Below the pieces are notes generated by a model that searched no databases, was not told the origin of the DNA, and was given only the letters and a program-made list of their open reading frames with translations. From Thoreauomyces humboldtii (Eukaryota > Chytridiomycota > Chytridiomycetes > Spizellomycetales > Powellomycetaceae): 47,717 nucleotides of DNA. Below, piece by piece: positions 12,301-22,484 of the stretch (its first letter is position 1; each line of letters begins with the position of its first letter). Made by a program: the position numbers and the translations under genes. Location: positions 337 to 48,053 of the forward strand of contig JADGJA010000077.1 in assembly GCA_027596035.1 (NCBI GenBank), given 5' to 3'.

Positions 12301-14149
12301 TCCATTTGCTCGGTATTTTGGACGGTTGGTGCAAGCGTCGTTACATTATCGCGGGACGTTTCCGTAGGATCACCGGATAGAGGATGACCTGAGGTGTCCC
12401 TTTCTTCGGTCTGGATGATTGGTGAAAGAGTCGTTACATTGTCTCGAGGCGTAAGCAGTTTGGTCGCTGCGGAGGAAAGCGTGGAAGTTTCGGCGGGGAA
12501 AGCCGACGTCGGAGGAACAGACGATGGAGTTGCAATGGGGAGAGACTGTCCAGCAGCGTCGTTCGAATCATCTGCGACGGGTATATCGGTAGTTTGGGGC
12601 TCAGACGTCCGAGGCGAATCGGTCGGTTCAGGTGCAGGGATAAGTGCCTCTACATGAATTACACTCTGGGTTTGGTTGCCCTTCGCAGCTGGGATAGCTA
12701 CTTCAGATGCAGTTAAAGCCTCTACTTGAGGCGTAGGGAAAGTGGTGCTGGTTCTTCCATCTTTGAGATTTGGCGATGCGGAATTGACTGATTTGTCGAA
12801 TATTGAAGGGTTTTGAGTTTGAGTTTGGTTGACACGCCTCGGTTTCTAGATATCAGCTTCGTAAGATACCAGTTGATGCGATGGAAGAGGCGAGGTGGCT
12901 TTGCACGTACCGTATACCGATCGGCCTTCGAGGCTGCGACGGTGATCGAATCCAAGATAGCAATCCAGCCCAATTTGCGTTGTCCAGACTTTGGATCCCG
13001 GGTAATCCACGGACAGAACCAGCTAAGAGAACCAACCCAAAACGGTTATGGTCCCTCTGTTCGGCCACTGGATCAGCCCCAAACGTTCGTCGTACCGGTG
13101 CTGTTTCCTAGCATCAAACGTCGACGGGACCATGGCTCCGGTTTCAGAGTCCATGAACCTCGTCCTTTTCCGTGGCGGCTCGGTCGAATTGGCGGACGGG
13201 ATGTTCAGGTCAAAGTTCCACAATCCTGCCTGACGCGCGCACAGCGAACATCGCAGGAAGGGGTTCGTCCCGATGGCGTGGAACTCCCATCCGAAGAGAG
13301 CGAGCAGGAAGCAAGCCTCGTTGACGTCTGCGCGATCGTGCACCGGTAACCCAAGTTGCCGAACGAAGGTCGATGGATCGATCTGTGGACAATATGGCAA
13401 AAGATGTCAGCGCGGAGTGCTTCGTCCTGCCCCAAGATAACCGAGCCTGAGCTTGCCTGAGGTTCTGCAGGGGCCGCATGGAATACGACCACGGGCAGAT
13501 TGGCCGCACAAAGCTGAAGATCCTCATACCGAATTCGAAATGACTGCACGGCGTGGGATGGAGAGATCAACGGAAACCTGTAAACGGCCTCTGTGACTTC
13601 CATCAACAGTCCTGCTGGAGAAATGACGACCGTTTTCACACTTCCCGAGACACACCATCGAAGAGGACCAAGGAAAACGGACATTCAGGTTCATGAGCAC
13701 TTTGTAGCTGAAGCAGATGCTGTGCAGCGGCTTCTGCCCCTACATTGCAGTGATGAATGGTCAACCCATGCCTTCCTCCGAAGAGCTTTCCACATAGATC
13801 GCACCGAGAGGTTCCAGACTACGGTTACTGTGTTGACAATGAAGTGTCGCTTTGCAGCTTTCGCAAGACAACGTATTGATTGCCGTATTGGTCCAGCCGT
13901 GTCGTGCGCATACCGGTGAGGAAAGGACGTCCGGGTGACCAAACCATGTCAACTCGTAGAAAAAGAGAAGAACGAATGTAAGCCGGCAGAAGCCATGACG
14001 ACGGAGTGGTGAACGAGAACAAGACATATCTTAAACGTTTTCAGTCTTGCATAGAGTTTTGCGTCCTTCAAACTAATGGTGGCCTGACCGGCTGGAAGTG
14101 CCGTCTCGAAGGAAGCGAGCACCTCGTCGAGCTTCCTTTTGGAGGTCAT
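9309..14149 (-). CDS. ZC3HC1/NIPA-type C3HC zinc-finger protein with long acidic tail
   Basis: Seven exons by my model: 14149-14030, 13952-13829, 13733-13656, 13614-13457, 13382-13096, 13022-12911 and 12845-9309, about 1471 residues. The first 293 residues carry the two-part C3HC/Rsm1 zinc fold. The first part has LTWFGHPDVL, CARHGW, LSCESC and HEPECPF. The second has a Cys pair in FLRCSLC and HRWFCPW near residue 270. ZC3HC1 in animals and Pml39 in yeast bind the nuclear-pore basket. The last exon adds about 1180 residues that are very rich in Glu, Asp, Ser, Val and Pro, with internal repeats and a terminal poly-Glu stretch. That tail is much longer than in animal homologues. An in-frame ATG at 12305 could be mistaken for the start, but the frame is open and spliced upstream. 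The first donor appears to be AT rather than GT and the fourth may be GC. Confidence 0.85.
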
Positions 14150-14908
14150 TCTGAAAAACTATTCTATCACAGGCTCCCGAAGATACAGCAACGATGAGAT
14201 CCTAAAAGACGGAAGCAGCACTGACTTGGTCAAGTGAGTATACACGAGAGCGCAATGTCCCAGGTTGGGTGAGGTTGAGGAGAGGACGAAAGCTGTCCGA
14301 GTCAAACGGACCTTGCCCGCCCGGTCCCGTCACCGCACAGGCAAATCTGAGGCAACCGAGCAGTCCAACAAAGGAACGACGTAATACTAACCATGTTATA
14401 ATTGATACAAGTGTACGCCATCTAACTACATTTCCATCCATAAACGTATGCATATTTCCTCAAAGAAACCTTGACATGACATGAAATGCCTGCGAGACCT
14501 TGACATGACATACTCACGACGGCGGCGACGACACCATTCGATGAAAGTCAACATTCATTTGGCGTCGAGCTTGCGAGCTGATGACTTCGAGCACCCGCTT
14601 GATTCTTGGTCACTTGCGAAACGGAGAAAGGAGCGTGTGAGCGTGCGAGGTTCTTCGACAGAAAGTCGTTGCGATGCAGGCGAACAGGACTTACCAAGCT
14701 ACAGTAGATAGTCGAGCTCCTCCAGGGCCGTGTCGACGTCGAGTTTGGGGGTCATAGAAAAGAGGACATTATGAGCATCTGATCAATGGAAGCGATCGCT
14801 AGAAGAGCAAAGTACTTACGGGCGCCTCCTAGCTAGCCCCCCCGCCAGCGCAACGGCCGACGAGGAGGCAGACCAGGAGACTACTGTGGATGAATCAATA
14901 CAAAGACA
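14150..14908. other. Intergenic region with small repeats
   Basis: About 760 bp lie upstream of the zinc-finger gene. A 15-nt direct repeat, ACCTTGACATGACAT, occurs at 14468-14482 and 14497-14511. On the minus strand a short open frame around 14755-14699 reads as an acidic peptide ending LEELDYLL and stop, next to plausible splice signals, but I could not join it to a supported gene. Nothing else is recognisable. Confidence 0.5.
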
Positions 14909-16135
14909 TTAAAGAACGGAAAACAGAAAATAGCATGATAAATTCCCTTTGAGGTGGTCTTTGACAAACTGTAAGCCGATGACGACGGCGACGAAATCTT
15001 CGCAGGCGGTACACTGTGCTGTTGAGAAGATGAGTACGGTGACAAGTGATGGTGAACGCAGCAGAAAGGAACTCGAAAACTTCTCTGTGTGTCGTCGCTC
15101 GCCAAGGCGCCCGTTGTCCTGTGGTGTACTACCTGAAAACTGTGACATGCTTTTTGTCTTACCATACCAACACCACCTGGGACAACTTTTTCCTTGCTTG
15201 GCGGCGACGAGTTTGTCTGACGTGGCGGAGACGACGACGGCGACGACCTCCTGTTCGACGGTAGCACTGACCTCACCGAACTCGTTGACGACGGCGACTA
15301 CCTCTTGTTCGACGGTAGCGATGACGACGGCGACTATCTGCTGTTCGACGGTAGCCTGGACCTCCTCGACCTTCTTGACCTTATCAGCGACGACGACGAC
15401 TATCTCCTGTTCGACGGTAGCATCGAGGCCCCCTTCCTCGGCGACGGCGACTACCTCCGGTTCCACGGTAGCGTAGGTCTGGTTGAAGATGGGAGCTGAA
15501 AGGAAGAAAGCACGAGTGTTCCCTCCAAAGTCCACGATGTCATCACCTTCCACGAGGGGCATTTCACCGGGACCCGTCACCTGAGCCTTGGACTGACGGT
15601 TGCATCCCACCTTCGGCCTCTTGTCGACGGCGAAGTGTGCCCTGACGTTCTTTGCGTTGTTGGGGACGAGCATCGAGACCTTTCGAGGAGCGGGTCGGAG
15701 TTTGCGTTGGATGGACTGAGCAGCAGCCCAGTTGCTGGCGCCGATGAGCTCGCCGGCGAGGTCGGTCATCGAGGTGTACTCTTCTCCCCTAAGCTTGGTA
15801 CCGGGAAGGTTGAGATGAGTCAAAGCCATGATGGAAGCCAATCGCGCGTTCTGGTTGAGGGTTCCAGTGAGGGTGTTGTTTTCTGACCACCCTGGGAGGC
15901 AAGTTCCAACCTCCGACTTGCGACAGTCACGGACGAGACGGCGCATCAACTTCAGACGCGCGGCAGCGAGAACCTGCTCGGCTACAGATGGTCCCTCTTC
16001 GAGGACCGCGAGGATGGAGAGGTCCTCTTCGAGAACGTCCACCGAAACACGCTCTTCGAGCGCCTTCAAAGCAACAGGGGCAAAAGCAACAACAGCGACA
16101 AGGACAAGAAGAGCGAACAAGATTGCGAGAATCAT
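14909..16135 (-). CDS. Predicted secreted or membrane-anchored repeat protein, unknown function
   Basis: I do not recognise the family. The 408-residue frame begins with a hydrophobic stretch (MILAILFALLVLVAVVAFA) that looks like a signal peptide or signal anchor. A middle part of about 190 residues, including SEVGTCLPGWSENNTLTGTL, has two Cys and two N-glycosylation-type sites. Then come five degenerate copies of ATVEQEVVAVV (about residues 220-305) with variable acidic spacers. The C-terminal 90 residues are Cys-containing and may be wrongly read, because a good donor (GTAAGA) lies just after the repeats. A TATA-like box is about 200 nt upstream of the ATG. Repeat-bearing secreted proteins are common among fungal cell-wall proteins and candidate effectors; assigning it there would be inference only. 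Confidence 0.55.
   Translation of the reverse strand: MILAILFALLVLVAVVAFAPVALKALEERVSVDVLEEDLSILAVLEEGPSVAEQVLAAARLKLMRRLVRDCRKSEVGTCLPGWSENNTLTGTLNQNARLASIMALTHLNLPGTKLRGEEYTSMTDLAGELIGASNWAAAQSIQRKLRPAPRKVSMLVPNNAKNVRAHFAVDKRPKVGCNRQSKAQVTGPGEMPLVEGDDIVDFGGNTRAFFLSAPIFNQTYATVEPEVVAVAEEGGLDATVEQEIVVVVADKVKKVEEVQATVEQQIVAVVIATVEQEVVAVVNEFGEVSATVEQEVVAVVVSATSDKLVAAKQGKSCPRWCWYGKTKSMSQFSGSTPQDNGRLGERRHTEKFSSSFLLRSPSLVTVLIFSTAQCTACEDFVAVVIGLQFVKDHLKGNLSCYFLFSVL
15230..15480 (-). repeat. Coding tandem repeat, five copies of an about 30-nt core
   Basis: A core encoding ATVEQEVVAVV on the minus strand recurs five times with unequal spacers of 3 to 36 nt. On the plus strand the same core reads GDYLLFDGS and is also free of stop codons across 15305-15499. 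The copies differ by a few bases each. Confidence 0.85.
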
Positions 16136-16334
16136 GTTGTTAGAGGATTCGTAGATTTGAAGTTTTCCGAAAGCGGTTTGAAGGCTTGCAAGAGTCGTTC
16201 GAATCTAGAATGTAGGGCCAGAAGGTATTGCTGAGAGCAGAGAAGCGTTCGAGATTGCAAGCAAAAGCGAATGTGGGGGATCGTACGTACGTATGTTCCT
16301 GGAGATCAAGAGATGAGATGCACCGCGCGCCTGC

Positions 16335-16341
16335 CTTTATA
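16335..16341 (-). promoter_or_regulatory. TATA box of the secreted repeat protein gene
   Basis: The minus strand reads TATAAAG here, about 200 nt upstream of the ATG at 16135. The rest of the 16136-16636 interval holds no other recognised feature. The distance suggests a long 5' untranslated region or a 5' intron. Confidence 0.5.
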
Positions 16342-16636
16342 CGGGAGCCGAACGCGTCCCGGAGGGCTCACGGAGGACAGGAAAACGGGTTAGGTAATCC
16401 GCGAAAACACGTCCTGTCCAAAGACAAGCGACACTGGCCTTGCGTTCATACTGAGGGTTTATACACCGAAGCTCATGACGAGGCCTCAACAGCAGAAATC
16501 CAGAAAACGGATATGTCATAGACTTAGGACAGAAGTAAAAAAAGTCAAATGGCGGGAGGTACCGCGCTGGATATCTATAGAAGCTAGGGTACACCCGGGT
16601 TCGCATCTCCCTGCCACTCGGAAACACTCCCAGCTC

Positions 16637-18506
16637 TCACCGCAAAGGCGGGGGCACCAAATCCCTGCTGACGCCAACAGCGATGGCTTCATCCTCCTCC
16701 TCCCTGGTTTCCTCATCCTCCTCGTCCTGTCCTCCGACCTCCAGACTGTGCTGATGAAGACCGCTGACCATCCTCTCCACGTTCAGACCGAGTCCGGCGA
16801 TGGCGCCCGCGACGAGGAACAGAGCGCCCATGACCATCAGGAATAAGCCGGGTACGCTGGTTCCCACAGTGTGGGACCAGATGGGTGGGAATACCAACGA
16901 CGAGATGACGCCTGCCGACTGATCCAGGAGCTGAATGGCCGAGAAGAGGCGGCCTTGGAGGAGGGGAGGAGTGGAGCGGGAGAGGAGAGAGCGGATGGTG
17001 GGTTTCGCAAGAGTGGCGAAGCCCGTCACGAAGGAGACTAGAAAAGAGAGAGTGGAAGAGAAAATGAAATTGAGCACAAGGATCGAGATGACATACAGAC
17101 CGTAGCAGGTGAAGACTTACTAGCGTAGACCATCCACCCCTCGGGGACAAGTCCGATGGCCGCCCATCCAACTCCGGCAAGGACCATGCCCACTCTGACA
17201 ACCCTGACGTCCATCGTGACCTTTCTGACTGAAAACTCCCTGTCATCCACCGATCCACCGGCCTTCGGAGTCACCGCCCTGTCGATCAAACCTCCGACTC
17301 CCAGCATCCAACCCATGCGGGTGACACTTAGGTAGAGAAGGTAGACTCCCTCGTCGTACGCGTCCCACCCAAATCGGTAGCTGCAGAACAGGAAGAAGAG
17401 CGGCAATCCACCGACGCAGATGGCTGCCGCGAAGGCGATGAGAAGAAGGTGGGTCCGAGGAGGGGTGCAGAGGTGGGCAATGAGGGATCGAGGAGGAGTG
17501 AGACGACTCCAGAGGGTCGGTTTCGGAGTCGATGGAGACTCGATGGCGTGGCTTGATGCGGTATGGCCGTCGGTGTGATGGAGAGATTCAGGGAGGATGA
17601 AAAGAACGTATGCGAGGGCGATAAGCTTGCCTACGACAGAGATCCAGAACACGCCGATGACGCCCGAGGGAAGCATCTAAGAAAATAGTTGCACGTCAAA
17701 TTAGGGGATCGCCAAAGCAATTCAAACCGAAGAACTGACCCTCGTCAAGACACCTCCACAGTACGGACCAGCCGTAAAAGCAGCAAACATCAGGGCCTCG
17801 ACGCTCGTGAAGACCTGGCTCCTCCTGTCGACGGCGACGACGTCGGCGAGGTAAGCGTAAACCAGCATCATGATGGCAGTGTAGCCACCCAAGCATCCCT
17901 GCAGAAGGTGCGCACAGAGGAGGACATAGATTGGCGCTCCGAACTGCGCGACGGCGAGAAGACCTATGACACCAACGAGGCCGGAGAGGACAGGCAGGAG
18001 GAGCGCGGGCTTGCGACCGACGCGGTCCGAGAGTGCGCCGACCATCGGGATAGCGATCAACGCGGGCACTGATGTGGCGAGAGCAAGGATCATCTGCCAG
18101 TTGGCTGTCAAGGCCTGACGGATCGTCGAAAAGTAAGGCGTGAGATGTCACTTTCTTCCATAGCTATCATCCAGATCCTAGGGAACAGAACTCGCCCTTC
18201 CTACCTGCACATCGGGAAGGACCCGGCAGGCAGCAAAGTCGGGCAGCACCTCGAACGGTCCTCCCATCCCCGCATCCATTATCCCTTCGTTGCCCAAGGC
18301 CCCCTTCTCCAGGATCTGGCCGCAGAAGAAGACGAGGAGGAACTGCTGAGCCGGCACTGCCGCGAGACTGTAACTAAAGACGGCGAAGAAGAGCGGGAGG
18401 CAAACGTGCCATGGCGAGGGTCTGAAGAATGGGTGACGTTCCGGCGTGAGGTCTGAAGGAAGCTGATCGGGAGGAGAGGAGTGCGTTCCTCGGTCGTGGG
18501 TGTCAT
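16637..18506 (-). CDS. Major facilitator superfamily transporter
   Basis: Exons 3' to 5': 17037-16637, 17676-17121, 18114-17740, and a first exon ending at 18205. The protein has about twelve hydrophobic segments. The MFS motif A is clear in GALSDRVGRKPALLL, in the loop between helices 2 and 3. The first helix follows PSPWHVCLPLFFAVF. The C-terminus is a soluble acidic tail ending SRDLVPPPLR. Sequence flavour is closest to the Tet/SLC46-like group; the substrate is unknown. The 5' end is unresolved: an ATG at 18506 opens a typical MFS N-terminus (MTPTTEERTPLLP), but in a different frame from helix 1. The helix-1 frame is open up to about 18723 without an ATG. A missed 5' exon or a sequence error is likely. 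The gene is divergent from the dioxygenase gene. Confidence 0.82.
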
Positions 18507-18969
18507 TGCTGGTCGTCAAATGCGGTGCTAGGTTGATGATGGGTGTCCACGGGGGTGTAAACAAGCGCACAGCTTTGGGAGACCTGCGGGTCCTGTCAAG
18601 CCCCTCGATGCCGGAATGGAGTTGATGATACGAGGCTGGGAGTAGATAATAGGTCGAAGAGGACGTCCCTTTTGTTGAGTCTTGTTTATCCGGCGAGGGA
18701 CCTTCCGACACGACGACGAGCAATCATGAGGTCTGCCACCCCCTGTTTGTTTGTGAAGGTGACGATTGAGATAACCGTCGTTCCATTCGTGCACCCACGC
18801 CCCCAGATTTCTATTTGATATCTCCAAGTCGAGCTAAATCAGAATCATTGACTTTCAAATTAAGCATGTGTCATCGGCAAGTTCCAATTGTCATCAGTAC
18901 ACCATACAAGGTTCGACTCTATATTCCATCGTTGCGTCCCCGACATACCACACCGCTACCAACGCACCC
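18507..18969. promoter_or_regulatory. Divergent promoter region, transporter/dioxygenase
   Basis: This interval between the two divergent genes probably holds both promoters and the missing 5' end of the transporter gene. No clear TATA box or known operator was found. Confidence 0.4.
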
Positions 18970-19749
18970 ATGCCGACGCAACCCCGCGCCCCGTGCTTCT
19001 TTGTGCCGCACCTCCATGATCCAAATCAAAGGCCTCTCGTCGACTTCCTGAAAACCACCGCCCGCACCTACCTCAAGCCCATCCCGAAAGCCATCGTCCT
19101 CATCACCCCGCACTGGGAGGAGCGTTCGCCCCACGTCTCCACCCTCTCGGTCTCCCGCCACCCATCATCCTTCCTGGGCCACGGGGATCCAGCCACAGCA
19201 GCCCGGGTCGTGAGCGTGCTGCAGGACGCCGGTTTCAGCCCAGAGACGGACGCCACGCGACCCTGGGACCACGGCGTCACGGTCCCGCTCGCTCTGCTCC
19301 TACAGCAGGGCACGGACCTCGCCGACATCCCCGTGGTGTCCGTGTCGATATGCAGTTCGCAGGACGGGAGCGAGCATTACAGGATGGGGACGGCACTGGG
19401 ACGACTTCGCGATGAAGGGATCGCCATCGTAGGGTCTGGACTGTCGTACCACAATTTTGCCGTGTTCCGTCGGTTCTTTGCATCCGGCGGATCTAAGAAG
19501 GGGGAGGTCAAGGGGAAGGAGTTCGAGGCCGCTCTTGTCGATGCGTGCGGCGTCGCGGATGGGGAGGAACGAGGGGCGAGATTCGCCAAGTGGGAGAACC
19601 TTGCGGGGGCGAGGGACGCGCATCCGGTTGGAGAGGCGGATCACTTCATGCCGCTCGTGGTGTGTGCTGGTGCGGGAGGAGACGTGGCCGGCAGGCAGAC
19701 GCTCGAGTGGGATGCGTTCGGAACGAGACAGGTGGCTTTTGCGTGGTGA
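18970..19749 (+). CDS. LigB/DODA-type extradiol ring-cleavage dioxygenase homologue
   Basis: Single exon of 259 residues from the ATG at 18970; an in-frame ATG at 18868 would add 34 residues without a family match. It resembles the class III extradiol dioxygenase family that includes bacterial YgiD and plant DODA, which open catechol rings such as DOPA using a bound metal. Candidate metal or catalytic His are in VPHLHDP (H14), ITPHWEE (H48), RPWDHGVTVPLALL (H101) and GSGLSYHN (H161). Two departures stand out. The usual SHGG(G/S)P loop is VPHLHDP. About 17 residues that usually carry a YDYYGFP-like motif are absent between VSRHPSSF and GHGDPATAARV. Activity is therefore uncertain. It is divergent from the MFS transporter gene, which may move its substrate or product (inference). 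Confidence 0.82.
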   Translation: MPTQPRAPCFFVPHLHDPNQRPLVDFLKTTARTYLKPIPKAIVLITPHWEERSPHVSTLSVSRHPSSFLGHGDPATAARVVSVLQDAGFSPETDATRPWDHGVTVPLALLLQQGTDLADIPVVSVSICSSQDGSEHYRMGTALGRLRDEGIAIVGSGLSYHNFAVFRRFFASGGSKKGEVKGKEFEAALVDACGVADGEERGARFAKWENLAGARDAHPVGEADHFMPLVVCAGAGGDVAGRQTLEWDAFGTRQVAFAW

Positions 19750-20017
19750 GGTCTGGGATGCCCTTTTGGAGGATGATGTAATGGTCTCTCCATCATCTCG
19801 TTGCTGCAGTGTCTGACGACGAGTGCGTGTAGGAATTGAGGTGTTGGGTGGTTGGGTGGTTGGGTGTTGCGGGGGAGCAAGTGGTTCCTTCTGGGGTGAG
19901 TCACCGTAGACTGTCCGCTTCCTTCGGACGGAAAAGACTGCCCCTCGTCTTCTCGTGTGGCTAGGGGTTACGAGGCATTCCCACGCCAACCCACCCACCC
20001 CAAGGCAAGGAACTCCC

Positions 20018-21754
20018 ATGTCTCAAGACGACAATCCCATGCAACTGACGGATGATGATGGTTCAGTCGAGACGGAAGGCGCGGGCTTGGCAGAGGGAGG
20101 AACAACCATACTCCCTGAGCATTCACAAGCGCCGTTTCCAGGCCGTGAAACCCAGGTCAAGGCCCTGACAAGCTTTCTCGTCCCAAAGGTATTCCACCCG
20201 ATCCATGTCCTTCTCCATGAAGCTCTTCTGGTCCTTGTTGACCGTCTGTAAGTAGGCCACTGTCAGTCCACCTCTGATCTTCGTCTCGGGACTCCCCGGC
20301 ACCGGCAAGACGGTCGTCACACGCTCCGTCCTCGACGATGCGATCGCATCCAACCACCGAGTTGCATGGCTAGACTGCGCCGATCGTTTCAATCCCAGGC
20401 TCCTCCTCGAAAGCGCACTGTCGCAGCTCTCGGGATCGCCTCCCACTCCTCTCACCGCCGATCCCGCTGGTCCCTGGACGACCCAGACGCGATGCGACAC
20501 GCTCGCCGACTTCTGCGCTCACCTGGACGTGCTCCTCGAACCAACTCATCGCGGTTCGGCGCAAAGAAAGATGTTTCTGGTGTTCGACCACGCGGAAAAG
20601 CTTCGCGACATGGGCCAAAGCCTCCTACCTTCGCTCATCCGTCTCTCCCGACTCAGCCACCATCCCGTCACCGTCATCCTGATTTCTACGCTCGTCTGGG
20701 AGGACATGCTGCCTCACGCTCAACAGGACTCCCCGACCACAGTCGTGTTCCCTCCTTACACGAGGGAACAGATGCTCACCATCATCGACAGAGATCGACC
20801 TGACGGAGAACCACAGGACTTCTTCGAAGCCTTTGTCAACATGATCTACGACGTGTTCCACAAGGCAAACCGGGATCTTAAGGAGTTGAGACATCTCGCG
20901 TTCCTGCTGTTCCCAAAGTACATGGAACCCGTAGCGGAGGGGAAGGCAACAAGGGATCAAAAGTCCAAGCTGTTTGGACTGGTTCAACCTCACATCAAGG
21001 ATGCCCTGCATGGATTGTATCTGAGGGAAATTTCGACGTCTGAGTGGAAGAGGAGAAACGAAAAAACTGGCAACGCCATGGGTACAGGAGAGGTCAAGCC
21101 GGGAGTCGTAGCAGGAAGGAGGATCGCTCCGCTTACTTCGGGAGGTACGAAAATACCCTATTTCTGCATTGGGATGCTCGGAACGGGAGGTCTGACTTTT
21201 TCGTCTCGAATTTCCCGACAGCTTCCATCGTCATGGACCTCCCTTACTACACAAAGTTCCTCGTCATCGCCGCCTTCCTGGCGTCCTACAATCCTCCACG
21301 CCTTGACGTCCGGTTCTTTGCGAAAGATCGCAGCGACGAGGTCTCCAAAAGGAAAGGAGGAAAGGGTCGTGCTGGTAAAGTCGGAAAGGAAGGTGGAAAG
21401 GTAAAGGGTTGGAAAATGCTCCCGTGTCGGTCTTTATCCCGATTCTAGGAGACTTTTCCTCACCAGCGATCTCATCCCTCTCAGATGCGACAACAACTCC
21501 TAGGACCGAAGACATTTCCCGTGGAACGGATGCTCGCCATTTTCTACAGCATCCTACCCGACACGATCGAGGGGTCGAGCGACATCCAAATGCAGATTGC
21601 CAGTCTCATGACCCTAGGGCTCCTCGTCAGAGTCACCCCTCCCGATCGACTGGACGGAGTCAAGTGCCGATGCAACGCTCGTTACGAGCTTGTCAAGGGA
21701 GTGGGAAGGGCGGTCAGGTTTGACGTTGCTCAGTATCTGCATGATTTCGTGTAG
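20018..21754 (+). CDS. ORC5: Origin recognition complex subunit 5
   Basis: Four exons, 20018-20188, 20256-21144, 21222-21400 and 21485-21754, give 502 residues. ORC5 is an AAA+-like subunit of the complex that marks replication origins and loads MCM. The Walker A motif GLPGTGKT is at 69-76 and a Walker B-like [11 protein letters not shown] follows. The C-terminal half has the ORC5 signature [20 protein letters not shown], then RFFAK, and [20 protein letters not shown], ahead of a winged-helix-like end. A Lys/Gly-rich insert sits between the last two motifs. All junctions keep phase. ATG12 starts 185 bp downstream on the same strand. Confidence 0.93.
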
Positions 21755-21938
21755 AAAATTGGGTAGGAACATGGAGCGTGGTCTTTTCCATTGTACATAG
21801 ATTTTGTGAAGAATATACAGTACATAACTTCATATGCGACGGATGTCCGAGAAAAGACGTTCCATCTGTCCGAAAACGAGTTGTCAACGTCACCGCCTAG
21901 AAACGAACCGGACGCATACAGCATTCAACGTCCGCAGC

Positions 21939-22484
21939 ATGAGCAACGTACAGTCACCAACGAGTCCAGCGGCCCCTTCTCCAGCTGGATCCCGCCGGAC
22001 AAGCGCCGTGGCGGCTGGAGGCCCCTCCGCCAAAGGTACCGACATACCGTCCTCACCCAGTCCTATCCCTAAGTCTCAACTCCAGTTCACTTCGTTTTTG
22101 TAGTGGTGGTCAGGTTTCGAGCCACAGGCAACGCCCCGATCCTCAAGCAGAACTTCTACAAGATCACAGCATCTCAGAAGTTTCAAACCGTTATCAGTTT
22201 TCTCAAGAAGGAGCTCGACTACAAGGCTCAGGACTCTTTGGTGGGTGCAGCGGTCCACGTTTCTTCCTTTGAAAAAAAGCACTGACCGTCTGGTGACCAC
22301 AGTTCCTGTACGTCAACAGCGCCTTCGCACCTGCTCCAGATGAGATAGTAGGCAATCTGCACAAGGTGAGTAAGGTCCTCACCAAACTTGCTTCTTCCAC
22401 GTGCTCACTTCCAGACTTTCACAGTGCTTTGCGACGGACGGAAACTTGACAATAAACTACTCAACCACCGCTGCATGGGGCTGA
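21939..22484 (+). CDS. ATG12: Ubiquitin-like autophagy protein Atg12
   Basis: Four exons, 21939-22035, 22104-22240, 22303-22365 and 22425-22484, give 118 residues. Atg12 is conjugated through its C-terminal glycine to Atg5, and the conjugate promotes lipidation of Atg8 at the phagophore. After a Ser/Pro/Ala-rich N-terminus of about 30 residues the ubiquitin fold shows VVVRFRATGNAPILKQ, then KITASQKFQTVISFL, NSAFAPAPDEIVGNL and CFATDGKLTINYSTTAAWG. It ends in the required Gly118. The start at 21939 is the only in-frame ATG that leaves a sensible short leader. Identification is secure. Confidence 0.93.

Noticed and set aside
9309..12305. A stand-alone 998-residue acidic protein starting at 12305
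   Set aside because: The frame is open upstream to a splice acceptor at 12846 and continues into the zinc-finger exons, so 12305 is an internal Met.
14699..14760. Short minus-strand frame ending LEELDYLL with nearby splice-like signals
   Set aside because: It could not be joined in phase to any supported exon and matches no family I know.
15305..15499. Plus-strand acidic repeat protein (GDYLLFDGS units)
   Set aside because: Likely the antisense of the signal-peptide repeat gene; only 65 codons and no promoter seen. Kept as a note in the findings.
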